A stretch of DNA of 64,000 bases from Microbacteriaceae bacterium (lineage in GTDB: Bacteria > Actinomycetota > Actinomycetes > Actinomycetales > Microbacteriaceae). The position numbers and the translations under genes are program-made. Of this stretch, positions 1 to 8,135 are shown piece after piece. Positions within the stretch are counted from its first letter, which is position 1. Each line of letters begins with the position of its first letter. The stretch covers positions 1 through 64,000 of the forward strand of contig JAHBSP010000005.1 in assembly GCA_019639055.1 (NCBI GenBank). Direction: 5' to 3'. Below the pieces are notes generated by a model. The model was not told the DNA's origin, made no database searches, and saw only the letters and a list, made by a program, of their open reading frames with translations.

Positions 1-442
1 GGCACATATTGAAACGAACGTTGGGTAGATCGCCGATAATCTCCTGAACTCTAGCGTCGTGTTCTACGTACATAGAGATCATTGCCACAGAGCCGGAGTC
101 ACTCAGGATCCACTGAATCTGCTTGGCACTTGAGGTGTCGTAAATCGGAACCATGATTGCGCCTGCATACCATATTGCGAAATCTAAGAGGGTCCAGTCG
201 TAGTGGGTCTTGCCCATAAAGCCGATCATCTCGCCAGGCTTTAGTCCTTTAGCTACTAGGCCCTTAGCAACTGCGATTACTTCCTGTTCAAATTCTTTCG
301 AAGTAACATCGCTCCACTTGTCGTCACCTTCAAGCTTGCTAAAAAGCGGCTTATTTGGTGTTTGTTTAACTCTTTCGACAAGTAGTCCAGAAGTTGTTAG
401 CTTCGGGTCAACTGGCACAATCAATGGCTGAATATCTGTCAC
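1..442 (-). CDS. AMP-dependent acyl-CoA synthetase, N-terminal part (cut by window edge)
   Basis: Only the first 147 codons lie in the window. The reading frame opens at a GTG at 442-440, with a good Shine-Dalgarno (GAGGGAG, reverse complement of about 449-455) just upstream. The protein starts MTDIQPLIVPVDPK and contains the segment HYDWTLLDFAIWYAGAIMVP, which matches the N-terminal domain of long-chain acyl-CoA synthetases and the neighbouring gene. The adenylate-forming motifs would lie beyond the edge. It should activate a fatty acid to acyl-AMP and then acyl-CoA. It lies 56 bp downstream of a paralogue on the same strand, so the two look like a tandem duplication. Family is fairly sure; chain-length preference cannot be told. 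Confidence 0.8.
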   Translation of the reverse strand, partial: MTDIQPLIVPVDPKLTTSGLLVERVKQTPNKPLFSKLEGDDKWSDVTSKEFEQEVIAVAKGLVAKGLKPGEMIGFMGKTHYDWTLLDFAIWYAGAIMVPIYDTSSAKQIQWILSDSGSVAMISMYVEHDARVQEIIGDLPNVRFNMC

Positions 443-498
443 TGGTAACTCCCTCGGTACCTACGGTTTTTACTTTCTAAAAATAAAGACTACAACGC

Positions 499-2289
499 TT
501 AGGAATAGATTGCCTCGATGGTTTTAGACCAATCCTGCAAAATCGCCTGTCTTTTTATACTTAATTTTGGTGTTAAGTGTCCTGCTTCCACTGTAAAGTC
601 TCCAGGGAGCACCACAAACTTCCTTATTGACTCTGCCTGTGAGACGTTGCTGTTGGCAGCATCCACAGCTTCTTGAAGGACAGCAAGTACTGCAGGGTTA
701 TCTTTTGCTTCTAAAACGCCCATTTTTGGATCGAGACCAGAGTTCTCTAACCAGGCTGGGAGCATCTCTGCATCAAGAGTTATCATCGCCGCTACAAACG
801 GGCGGTTATCTCCTACAACCACTATTTGGCTAACGAGTGGATGGGCGCGGATTGGGTCTTCAAGAATCGCCGGAGCCACATTCTTACCCCCTGCGGTAAT
901 AATTAAGTCTTTCTTGCGTCCAACAATTGAGAGATAACCGTCAGCGTCAATGCTTCCGTAATCACCCGTGCTAAACCAGCCATCTTCGTCAAGCACCTGC
1001 TTAGTAGCATCGGTGTTATTAAAGTAACCGCGCATAACCGATTGGCCCTTAATCTTGATTTCACCGTCGGCATCTATACGAATAGCGTTGCCTGGTAGTA
1101 CAGTTCCTACCGTGCCAATTTTCAGATGTCCGGTTCGGTTAACTGTGATTGGTGCTGTGGTCTCTGTAAGGCCGTATCCCTCAAGAATCTGCACGCCCAT
1201 CCCGCGGTAAAAGTGCGCTAAGTCTTTACCCAAAGGTGCACTGCCAGAGATTGCGTATTGCGCTCTGTTTCCTAGAAGTTTTCGCAATTTGGAGTAAACA
1301 AGCTTGTCAAAAAGACCGTGCTTTGCCTTCAAAATTAGGGATGCATTACCCGAGTCGAGAGATTTTGAATACTGGATTGCTGTTTTAGCCGCTGCTTGGA
1401 ATATCGATCCTCTGCCACTGGATTCTGCGCGGGAAGCGGCAGAGTTGAAGACTTTCTCAAATACCCTCGGCACTGCAAGGATAAAAGAAGGGCGGAAAGT
1501 TTCTAGTGAGAGAAGCAACTTTGTAGTATCAGGCTGATGCCCGACCCTGATTCCCGAATGAACTGCAACCACCGAGATGAAGCGCGCGAAGACGTGTGCC
1601 AGTGTCACAAACAGCAGAGTTGAGCTTCCTTCTCCAACAATTTCAGGCATGGCTGCTGCCGCATTCCTAGAAGTATCAACCAGATTGGAGTGGGTTAGCT
1701 CCACACCGCGCTGAACTCCGGTTGATCCGGAAGTGAAAATAATGGTTGCTAGGTCGCTACCCTGAACTTTGGCGTGTTCAGCCTCTAAATCATTTTCGGA
1801 AACTTTCTTGCCCAGTTCAACCAGCTTCGAAAGATCATCCGTGTCAAGGCGCCATATTCTTAGATCCGCCTCAAGGTCGGCACTGACTTCGTCAAGCTTC
1901 GCCCACTGGGAGCTATTTTCAGCAAAGATATGCGTAATCTCTGTCTGGTTTAAAATTCCTAGAATCTGTGCAGGGGAGTTGGTTTCGTAAAGTGGCACCA
2001 GAATTGCGCCACTCCACCAAACAGCGAAGTCGATTAGAGTCCACTCAAAACGAACCTTGGAAATGATTCCGACACGATCTCCGTAGCCAATACCGGCTGC
2101 ATGTAGGCCTTTAGCAAGCGCTACAACTTTCGCTTTGAAGTCTTCCGCTGTCATATCCTGCCAAGCGGTTCCTTTGGGAACTGCAAAAAGTGGTAACTGG
2201 GGAGTAGCTTTGGCGCGATTCTTCAATAAATCGACGGTTGTGAGACTGGGATCGGTTGGAAAAATCGGTTCAGCAGTACTTACTAGCAT
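499..2289 (-). CDS. Long-chain fatty-acid--CoA ligase (FadD15-like AMP-dependent synthetase)
   Basis: A 596-residue adenylate-forming enzyme that makes acyl-CoA from fatty acid, ATP and CoA. Visible motifs are the phosphate loop TSGSTGVQRG (about 186-195), the A5 motif GYGLTETT (371-378), GWFSTGD (437-443), the hinge GRKKDLIITAGGKN (457-470) and the C-terminal catalytic lysine region TPKLSIKR. Length and motif order match FadD15-type enzymes of Actinobacteria, which in mycobacteria also lie near the acyltransferase and DAHP synthase genes. A paralogue follows on the same strand. The divergent 109-bp gap to plsC should carry promoters for both directions, and a link between fatty-acid activation and phospholipid synthesis is plausible. 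Confidence 0.92.
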   Translation of the reverse strand: MLVSTAEPIFPTDPSLTTVDLLKNRAKATPQLPLFAVPKGTAWQDMTAEDFKAKVVALAKGLHAAGIGYGDRVGIISKVRFEWTLIDFAVWWSGAILVPLYETNSPAQILGILNQTEITHIFAENSSQWAKLDEVSADLEADLRIWRLDTDDLSKLVELGKKVSENDLEAEHAKVQGSDLATIIFTSGSTGVQRGVELTHSNLVDTSRNAAAAMPEIVGEGSSTLLFVTLAHVFARFISVVAVHSGIRVGHQPDTTKLLLSLETFRPSFILAVPRVFEKVFNSAASRAESSGRGSIFQAAAKTAIQYSKSLDSGNASLILKAKHGLFDKLVYSKLRKLLGNRAQYAISGSAPLGKDLAHFYRGMGVQILEGYGLTETTAPITVNRTGHLKIGTVGTVLPGNAIRIDADGEIKIKGQSVMRGYFNNTDATKQVLDEDGWFSTGDYGSIDADGYLSIVGRKKDLIITAGGKNVAPAILEDPIRAHPLVSQIVVVGDNRPFVAAMITLDAEMLPAWLENSGLDPKMGVLEAKDNPAVLAVLQEAVDAANSNVSQAESIRKFVVLPGDFTVEAGHLTPKLSIKRQAILQDWSKTIEAIYS

Positions 2290-2398
2290 TTATGACCTCA
2301 AACTTTACGCTCGGAAACCTTGGCAATTAATTGGTTTAATCCTAGACGGTAGAGAATTGAACTAGGCTTAATAGTCTGATACGAAAGGCGAAACACGC

Positions 2399-3115
2399 GT
2401 GATCTACTGGCTGATGAAATACATCATTGTGGGCCCAATCTTGTTATTGCTATATCGTCCAAAAATTAAAGGAAAAGAGAATCTTCCCAAAGAAGGTGGA
2501 GTAATTCTTGCCAGTAATCACCTCTCTTTCGTGGACTCAATTTTTCTTCCACTAGTTCTGCCTCGAAGCGTGTCATTCTTAGCAAAGAGTGAATACTTCA
2601 CCGGTAAAGGTATAAAGGGATTCTTCACCAGACTTTTCATGAAAGCTACCGGACAGCTCCCGATGGACCGTTCCGGTGGTCAGGCAAGTGCCGATTCTCT
2701 GAACACTGGTCTTGAAGTGCTTGCTGCAGGGAGGCAGCTCGGAATTTACCCGGAGGGAACTAGAAGCCCAGACGGCAAGCTTTACCGTGGCCGCACCGGA
2801 GTGGCCAGAATGATTCTTGAATCGAATGTTCCGGTAGTCCCGGTAGCGATGATCGATACCGAACTTATTATGCCAATCGGGGCGAAACTGCCAAAGATTA
2901 AGCGGGTTGGGATAACGTTTGGGGAACCAATTGAGTTTTCCAGATTCCAAGGACTTGAGGGTGATAGGTTCATTCTGCGGTCAATCACTGACGAAATTAT
3001 TTATTCGATTATGGAGATATCCGGTCAAGAGTACGAGGACATTTATGCGTCCTCTATTCGCCAAAAAATGGATGCTGAAAAAGCAAGGAGAAAAGTAAGT
3101 GCAAATGCCAGATGA
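2399..3115 (+). CDS. plsC: 1-acyl-sn-glycerol-3-phosphate acyltransferase
   Basis: A 238-residue membrane-associated acyltransferase that converts lysophosphatidic acid to phosphatidic acid in phospholipid synthesis. It begins with a hydrophobic segment (residues 4-19). It carries the two signature blocks of the PlsC family: NHLSFVD (40-46, catalytic His41 and Asp46) and EGTRSP (119-124), which binds the glycerol phosphate. The start is a GTG at 2399 behind AAAGG. The 3' end overlaps the DAHP synthase gene by 17 nt, so the two are probably translationally coupled. It resembles mycobacterial Rv2182c, which occupies the same neighbourhood. The exact acyl acceptor is inferred from the family. 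Confidence 0.92.
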   Translation: MIYWLMKYIIVGPILLLLYRPKIKGKENLPKEGGVILASNHLSFVDSIFLPLVLPRSVSFLAKSEYFTGKGIKGFFTRLFMKATGQLPMDRSGGQASADSLNTGLEVLAAGRQLGIYPEGTRSPDGKLYRGRTGVARMILESNVPVVPVAMIDTELIMPIGAKLPKIKRVGITFGEPIEFSRFQGLEGDRFILRSITDEIIYSIMEISGQEYEDIYASSIRQKMDAEKARRKVSANAR

Positions 3116-4472
3116 GTCAGTTGTAGCGCCCACACCAGAGCTGCTAGCTGGTCTTGACTATTGGCGCACGCTTGATATCAAACAGCAACCACAGTGGAGT
3201 GACCCAACCCAGGTTGCAAAAGTTACTGGCGAATTAGCGAGTCTTCCGCCACTTGTTTTTGCTGGTGAAGTAGACATCTTGAAGGATCGTCTTGCAACAG
3301 CTGCTCTTGGAAAATCTTTCGTTTTGCAGGGCGGAGATTGTGCCGAAACTTTTGAAGGCGCAACAGCTAACAATATTCGTAACCGAATCAAGACCTTGTT
3401 GCAGATGGCTGTGGTGCTTACCTACGGTGCTTCTGTACCGGTAGTGAAAATGGGGCGCATGGCTGGTCAGTTTGCCAAGCCTCGCTCAAATGACAGTGAG
3501 ACTCGGGGAGATGTAACCCTTCCTGCATACCGAGGCGACATTGTTAACGGCTATGATTTCACTCCGGAATCGCGCACCGCGGACCCACAGAGAATCCTGC
3601 GTGGATACCACACATCCGCATCCACTTTGAACCTGATTCGCGCATTCACCACGGGTGGTTTCGCAGACCTCAGACAGGTTCACTCCTGGAATAAAGGTTT
3701 TTCTTCCAACCCAGCAAACCAGCGCTACGACAGTATGGCCAAGAAAATTGATAAGGCCATCAGGTTCATGGAGGCGGCCGGCGCTAACTTCGATGAGCTG
3801 CGCACAGTCGAGTTTTACACGGCACATGAAGCTCTCCTTTTGGAATACGAACGTGCCCTCACCAGAATTGACTCCCGCAGTGGCTTGGCATACAACACTT
3901 CCAGTCACTTCCAATGGATTGGAGAACGTACTCGCGGACTAGAGGACGCACATATCGATTTCCTCAGCCGCACCGAAAACCCAATCGGTGTAAAACTTGG
4001 TCCAACGGTGACCCGCGACGAGGTGCTTGCTCTAATCGAGAAGCTTGATCCTAAGCGCGAGCCTGGTAGGTTAACGTTTATCACTCGCATGGGTGCTGGC
4101 AAGATTAGGGATGCTCTACCTCCGATTCTAGAAATTGTGAAAGAGGCGGAAGCGCCGGTTCTTTGGATTACTGACCCGATGCATGGCAACGGAATAACCA
4201 CACCTACCGGTTACAAGACCAGGCGTTTCGATGACGTGGTAGATGAAGTACACGGCTTCTTTGACGCGCACAAATGGGTTGGAACCTACCCCGGCGGTAT
4301 TCATGTTGAACTGACCGGAGATGACGTTACCGAATGTCTGGGAGGCTCTGAAAACATCGACGAAGAGACTCTAGCTACCCGCTACGAATCACTCTGTGAC
4401 CCACGTCTAAACCACATGCAGTCGCTGGAACTCGCCTTTTTGGTTTCAGAAAAACTTGCTGAGCATTCCTAA
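3099..4472 (+). CDS. aroG: Class II 3-deoxy-D-arabino-heptulosonate 7-phosphate synthase
   Basis: A 457-residue class II (plant/mycobacterial type) DAHP synthase, the first enzyme of the shikimate pathway, condensing phosphoenolpyruvate with erythrose 4-phosphate. Class II hallmarks are LQGGDCAE (77-83, with the metal-binding Cys81), RMAGQFAKPRS (120-130) and YRGDIVNGYDF. Near the C terminus, TDPMHGNG and PGGIHVELTGDDVTECLGG are also typical. The GTG at 3099 is preferred because AAGGAG (3085-3090) lies 8 nt upstream. An ATG two codons further in is the alternative. It overlaps plsC by 17 nt and converges on the kinase gene. Confidence 0.95.
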   Translation: MQMPDESVVAPTPELLAGLDYWRTLDIKQQPQWSDPTQVAKVTGELASLPPLVFAGEVDILKDRLATAALGKSFVLQGGDCAETFEGATANNIRNRIKTLLQMAVVLTYGASVPVVKMGRMAGQFAKPRSNDSETRGDVTLPAYRGDIVNGYDFTPESRTADPQRILRGYHTSASTLNLIRAFTTGGFADLRQVHSWNKGFSSNPANQRYDSMAKKIDKAIRFMEAAGANFDELRTVEFYTAHEALLLEYERALTRIDSRSGLAYNTSSHFQWIGERTRGLEDAHIDFLSRTENPIGVKLGPTVTRDEVLALIEKLDPKREPGRLTFITRMGAGKIRDALPPILEIVKEAEAPVLWITDPMHGNGITTPTGYKTRRFDDVVDEVHGFFDAHKWVGTYPGGIHVELTGDDVTECLGGSENIDEETLATRYESLCDPRLNHMQSLELAFLVSEKLAEHS

Positions 4473-4526
4473 TGGCTTAGGCCTAAATATTTTCTTGCAG
4501 TAACGCTTAGTGAATAAGAAAGAGAA

Positions 4527-6425
4527 TTAGAAGCCCGAAAAAGTCACGGTGACCACTGATCCCTTAGGTGCTTGTGTTCCCTGACTTGGTGACACCCCTG
4601 CGACAGTAAAGAATCCTGGGAAGCTATCAGCTGCCTCATTGTAGGAGAGCTTGAATCCAGCATCCGTGAGAAGTTTCTTTGCTTTGTTCCATTTCAAGTT
4701 AATTACTTTAGGAATAGTTATCAGTTCTGGGCCTTTAGAAACGTCGAATACAACAGCATCGCCAACTCTAATAACTTGCGAACCGCTAGGGGAGTAAACT
4801 CTGGTAACTTTTCCAGCAGCAATGGTGTCAGAATAAACCTGATCCGCTTGCTGGGGGAATAGTCCGACTGCTTCGAGAATGGATATTGCATCTGTCGGGT
4901 CAAGGTTCGCTACTGCTGGCAGTGCGCCTGCAGAAACCACCAGAGTGATTGGGCGAAGTTCGGGATACGTGTCCTCGGCTTTAAGATTATTGCCGTTGGC
5001 ATCAAGTGCGGCAATAACCACACCCTTATCAATTTTGGTGCTAAATTCGCGAATGATTGCTTGATCCGCTGTAAAACTAGCCGTCTGAATCGTCGCGATA
5101 GCGTCTGCTTCGCTAAGTCCGACAAGTGTTGGCACAGGTAAATCACGTGGCCCGATAGAGATATAGATGGTAACCTCTACGCCCTTTTTCACAACCTCGC
5201 CGGCTGCCGGATCAGTGCCTGAAACCTTACCAATATCAACCACAGCGTCGTATCTGTCCTCGTGTACAAAATCGAGTCCGAGGGCAGTAAGTTGTTCTTC
5301 AATACTGCTTACTTCGCCACCGCTAGTGGCAGGTATCGTGACAGATGCGCCGGGGCCAGCACCAAAATACCAACCGGTTGTGGCAGCTGCTATAGCAAGA
5401 ACTATGACCATGATAAAAGCGAGTGCGCCACTGCGTTTACGTTTTAGTGCAACCTGCTTTATTGCTCCTGTTGCGGTATCACCTTCAGGAATTTGCTCAG
5501 AGAGGAGCATTGTTTCATTCTGAGTCAGCGGAAGAGCAATTGTGTTACTGAGTACAGCAGTAGGATTTGCACTTCCCACAACAGAAACAAGTGGGCGAAG
5601 CGCGGTTAAGGCATTTAAAAGCTCACGGGCTGTGCTGGGGCGTTCTTCTGGATCAGGATCTGTGGCCCAAGCGATTATGTTATCGAATTCCGGAATAATA
5701 TCTGCTGTTTTAGAACTCGGTGCTGGAACCCTAGAATTCGTATGTTGCATCGCGATCTGCATAGGGCGTTCCCCTGTGTACGGCTGAGATCCGGTGAGCA
5801 TCTCATAAGCCATGATTCCAAGGGAATAGATATCGCTTTTTTGGTCGGCTGTTCCACGGGTGAGTAATTCCGGAGCCAAGTAAGCGATTGTGCCCAGTAA
5901 TGCTTGACCGGTTGCTGTAGCGCTACTGGTTGCTCTGGCTAGGCCAAAGTCGCCTATTTTGATTCGTCCGTCATCGGCTAAGAGCACATTTTCTGGCTTT
6001 AAGTCTCGGTGAAGGATACCCGCCTCATGCGCTGCTGAAACCCCAGCGACTATTGCTTGCAAAATGTCTAGTGTCTGCTCTTGAGTGAGATTTCCGTGTG
6101 AGCCTAGAAGTTCCCTAAGCGTGATGCCTGGCAAATATTCCATGACGAGATAAGCAATTTGGGAGTTGATTCCCTGATCGAAAACGTTAACCACATTTGG
6201 GTGGGTGAGCCTGGCAGCGCTTCTGGCTTCTTGAACAAATTTTGAACGAAATGCTGGGTCATCAGCTAGGTGCTGGTGCATGATTTTGAGCGCTACCGGG
6301 CGGTCAAGTCGACTGTCTGTTGCCAGGTACACGGTAGCCATCCCGCCGCGAGCAATTCTTGACTGGATATGGTATCTGCCGTCGACAGTATGACCAACTA
6401 GTGGATCAGTGTCGATTGAGCTCAT
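4527..6425 (-). CDS. pknL: Serine/threonine protein kinase with four PASTA domains
   Basis: A 632-residue receptor kinase. The cytosolic Hanks-type kinase domain (about 15-275) shows a glycine loop ARGGMATVY (25-33), Lys47, HRDLKPEN (139-146), DFG (159-161) and APE (184-186). A basic juxtamembrane stretch precedes one transmembrane helix (about 333-350). Outside the cell are four PASTA-like repeats (about 361-425, 428-499, 501-567, 568-630), which bind muropeptides or lipid II in related kinases. By position, next to aroG, the Rv2175c-like gene and idsA, it corresponds to PknL, although the mycobacterial PknL lacks PASTA repeats and this one is built like PknB. It lies 78 bp downstream of the LysM gene on the same strand. 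Likely substrates include the Rv2175c-like protein and division proteins; that is inference. Confidence 0.93.
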   Translation of the reverse strand: MSSIDTDPLVGHTVDGRYHIQSRIARGGMATVYLATDSRLDRPVALKIMHQHLADDPAFRSKFVQEARSAARLTHPNVVNVFDQGINSQIAYLVMEYLPGITLRELLGSHGNLTQEQTLDILQAIVAGVSAAHEAGILHRDLKPENVLLADDGRIKIGDFGLARATSSATATGQALLGTIAYLAPELLTRGTADQKSDIYSLGIMAYEMLTGSQPYTGERPMQIAMQHTNSRVPAPSSKTADIIPEFDNIIAWATDPDPEERPSTARELLNALTALRPLVSVVGSANPTAVLSNTIALPLTQNETMLLSEQIPEGDTATGAIKQVALKRKRSGALAFIMVIVLAIAAATTGWYFGAGPGASVTIPATSGGEVSSIEEQLTALGLDFVHEDRYDAVVDIGKVSGTDPAAGEVVKKGVEVTIYISIGPRDLPVPTLVGLSEADAIATIQTASFTADQAIIREFSTKIDKGVVIAALDANGNNLKAEDTYPELRPITLVVSAGALPAVANLDPTDAISILEAVGLFPQQADQVYSDTIAAGKVTRVYSPSGSQVIRVGDAVVFDVSKGPELITIPKVINLKWNKAKKLLTDAGFKLSYNEAADSFPGFFTVAGVSPSQGTQAPKGSVVTVTFSGF

Positions 6426-6503
6426 GATAAGAGTTTAATTTCTGTCACTAGGAATTAGCTGGAGGCTTGCTGTAGTTCCTAATGTTTATTGGGCCGCAGC
6501 TGG

Positions 6504-7709
6504 TTATCCGTATAGATTGAACCAGTGCCTAGCGTTCTTTTCCCATTTGGCGTAGGCGGTTGGATATGCTGAAATTTGCACTGCCTGAGCGGCTTTAGTA
6601 AGTTCCATGGTTTGCCAGCCTTTAATGTCTAATAGTCCTCTAGTTTTTCCCTTGTTGGGGTTTGAAGGGCCACCATAAAACAGCTTTGCTGCGTAAGCAA
6701 CATCCTGCAGTTGTTCAGGGGTGCCCCAACCTGTAGACGGACGCTGTTGGAAGATCCCCACTGAGTCGCGATCTCCGTATGAAAGGTTGCGCATGGTTGA
6801 TTCTTGCATGGCAGTTGCAAGCGCAATAATGATTCCGTAGTCGGGGACATTCAGCTGTTTTCCCACACTAATGATTGTTTGGACATTGGCAATTTGGGTG
6901 GAATTTAGTGAGACAATCGGATTCTGGGCGTAGTTGTAGGTAATTTCTCCAGCATTTGATGTGCCACCAGTATTGCCATTTGTATTAGAGCCAGAACTAT
7001 TGGAGTTTGAAACCGATTTGGAAGCTGATTTGGTTTTAGTTTTTGTAACCGGTTTTGGAGTGTATTTAGTGGCTCCAAGTTTGGCCAACACGGTGGTGCT
7101 TGCGGAATCGATGAAAAGAGTTTGACCAACATGGATTTTCGCTGACCAACTTAGCCCATTCTGGGAGAGTAGGTCATAAACAGATACGCCGTATGACTGT
7201 GCAATGCTTACGAGAGTATCGCCTTTCTTTACCGTGTAGGCGGGGCGATTATCGAGCACTCCCAAAGCAGCAATTGCATCTTTTCTAAGGTGCAGAACCT
7301 GTCCCGCATGGAGTTCAGTTTGCCAACCTAGACCATTCAATGCCAGGAGTTCCGCTGTTGAAAAGCCATACTCTTTCGCAATGCTGCTAATAGTGTCGCC
7401 TTCCACAACTTGATATACGGGAGGTATTTCTCTCTCAGGTAGCAACGTTACTGGCGCGTGAGTAGCTTCACGAGTGGTGAGGCCTAGTTTTGCTGGTCCA
7501 GTGATTTCGCTCGGTTTCAAATCTTCAGGTTGCTTGATATCTGCTTCTTGGATTGGTGCAGTGAATCCCATAGCCATAGTTCCTACAAGCATTATTGGCA
7601 TTGTTGGGGCAGTTACATTTACTTTAAATTTCATACCGGGGCGCACTTGAGGGGTCGGCAACCTCAACCTTCCAAAGGGACCAACCACTTCTCGCAGTGT
7701 TTCGCTCAT
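6504..7709 (-). CDS. LysM protein with lysozyme/transglycosylase-like C-terminal domain
   Basis: A 401-residue exported or membrane-anchored wall protein. A basic N terminus (1-30) is followed by a hydrophobic segment (about 35-52). Two LysM peptidoglycan-binding modules follow, at about 98-142 (YQVVEGDTISSIAKEYG) and 158-201 (YTVKKGDTLVSIAQSYG). Then comes a Thr/Lys/Ser/Asn/Gly-rich linker (215-255) and a C-terminal domain with AMQESTMRN (Glu303) and YGDRDSVGIFQQRPSTGWGT. That block is typical of an actinobacterial lysozyme-like family, with Glu303 as probable acid catalyst. It precedes the PASTA kinase on the same strand, which suggests co-expression of a wall hydrolase with a wall sensor. 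Hydrolytic activity is inferred from the fold motif only. Confidence 0.82.
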   Translation of the reverse strand: MSETLREVVGPFGRLRLPTPQVRPGMKFKVNVTAPTMPIMLVGTMAMGFTAPIQEADIKQPEDLKPSEITGPAKLGLTTREATHAPVTLLPEREIPPVYQVVEGDTISSIAKEYGFSTAELLALNGLGWQTELHAGQVLHLRKDAIAALGVLDNRPAYTVKKGDTLVSIAQSYGVSVYDLLSQNGLSWSAKIHVGQTLFIDSASTTVLAKLGATKYTPKPVTKTKTKSASKSVSNSNSSGSNTNGNTGGTSNAGEITYNYAQNPIVSLNSTQIANVQTIISVGKQLNVPDYGIIIALATAMQESTMRNLSYGDRDSVGIFQQRPSTGWGTPEQLQDVAYAAKLFYGGPSNPNKGKTRGLLDIKGWQTMELTKAAQAVQISAYPTAYAKWEKNARHWFNLYG

Positions 7710-7793
7710 GAAAAACTCCAGTTAAACAAGTTATAGATGATACTAACGCTACAGATGTTACTAATGTGAATCAATATTTGGGCGTGTTCACGA

Positions 7794-7808
7794 TATTCTT
7801 GCATCGTG
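7794..7808 (+). promoter_or_regulatory. Possible -10 box of a leaderless transcript
   Basis: TATTCT at 7794-7799 ends 6 nt before the GTG start of the Rv2175c-like gene, and no Shine-Dalgarno sequence precedes that start. This is the arrangement expected when transcription begins at the start codon, which is common in Actinobacteria. No convincing -35 box is seen, so confidence is low. Confidence 0.3.
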
Positions 7809-8135
7809 GATTTAGACGATTTCTATACTGTTCCAGAAGTTGCAGACATTCTTTCCCTGGGAATTACCAGAGTGCGGCGACTGATCGAAGAAAAGACACT
7901 CGGTGCAATTTACATTGATGGGGTGCTTAGGATCCCAAAAAGTTTCATAAAGGATGGGGCTGCTTTCAGTGCTCTGAAAGGAACACTAATTCTCCTTGAA
8001 GATGCCGGCTTCGAACCGGGAGAAGCCGCCGAGTGGATGATTACTGAAGAGCCCTCATTGGGAGTAAAGCCAATAGATGCGCTCCTTGCCGGAAGAAAAG
8101 CCGAAGTTAGAAGAGTTGCGCAAGCATTGCTTTAG
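7806..8135 (+). CDS. Rv2175c-family helix-turn-helix regulator
   Basis: A 109-residue protein with an excisionase-like helix-turn-helix at the N terminus (FYTVPEVADILSLGITRVRR, about 6-25) and a C-terminal helical domain ending GRKAEVRRVAQALL. This architecture and the position next to a PknL-type kinase and idsA match mycobacterial Rv2175c, a DNA-binding protein that is a substrate of PknL. GTG start at 7806 with no clear ribosome-binding site. Its stop codon abuts the stop codon of the convergent idsA gene with no spacing. Its DNA targets cannot be read from the sequence. Phosphorylation by the neighbouring kinase is inferred from the mycobacterial case. Confidence 0.85.
   Translation: MDLDDFYTVPEVADILSLGITRVRRLIEEKTLGAIYIDGVLRIPKSFIKDGAAFSALKGTLILLEDAGFEPGEAAEWMITEEPSLGVKPIDALLAGRKAEVRRVAQALL

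Noticed and set aside
4477..4486. Palindrome TTAGGCCTAA between aroG and the kinase gene, as a terminator
   Set aside because: It has no loop and no adequate T-tract, so it is too small to call a terminator or operator.
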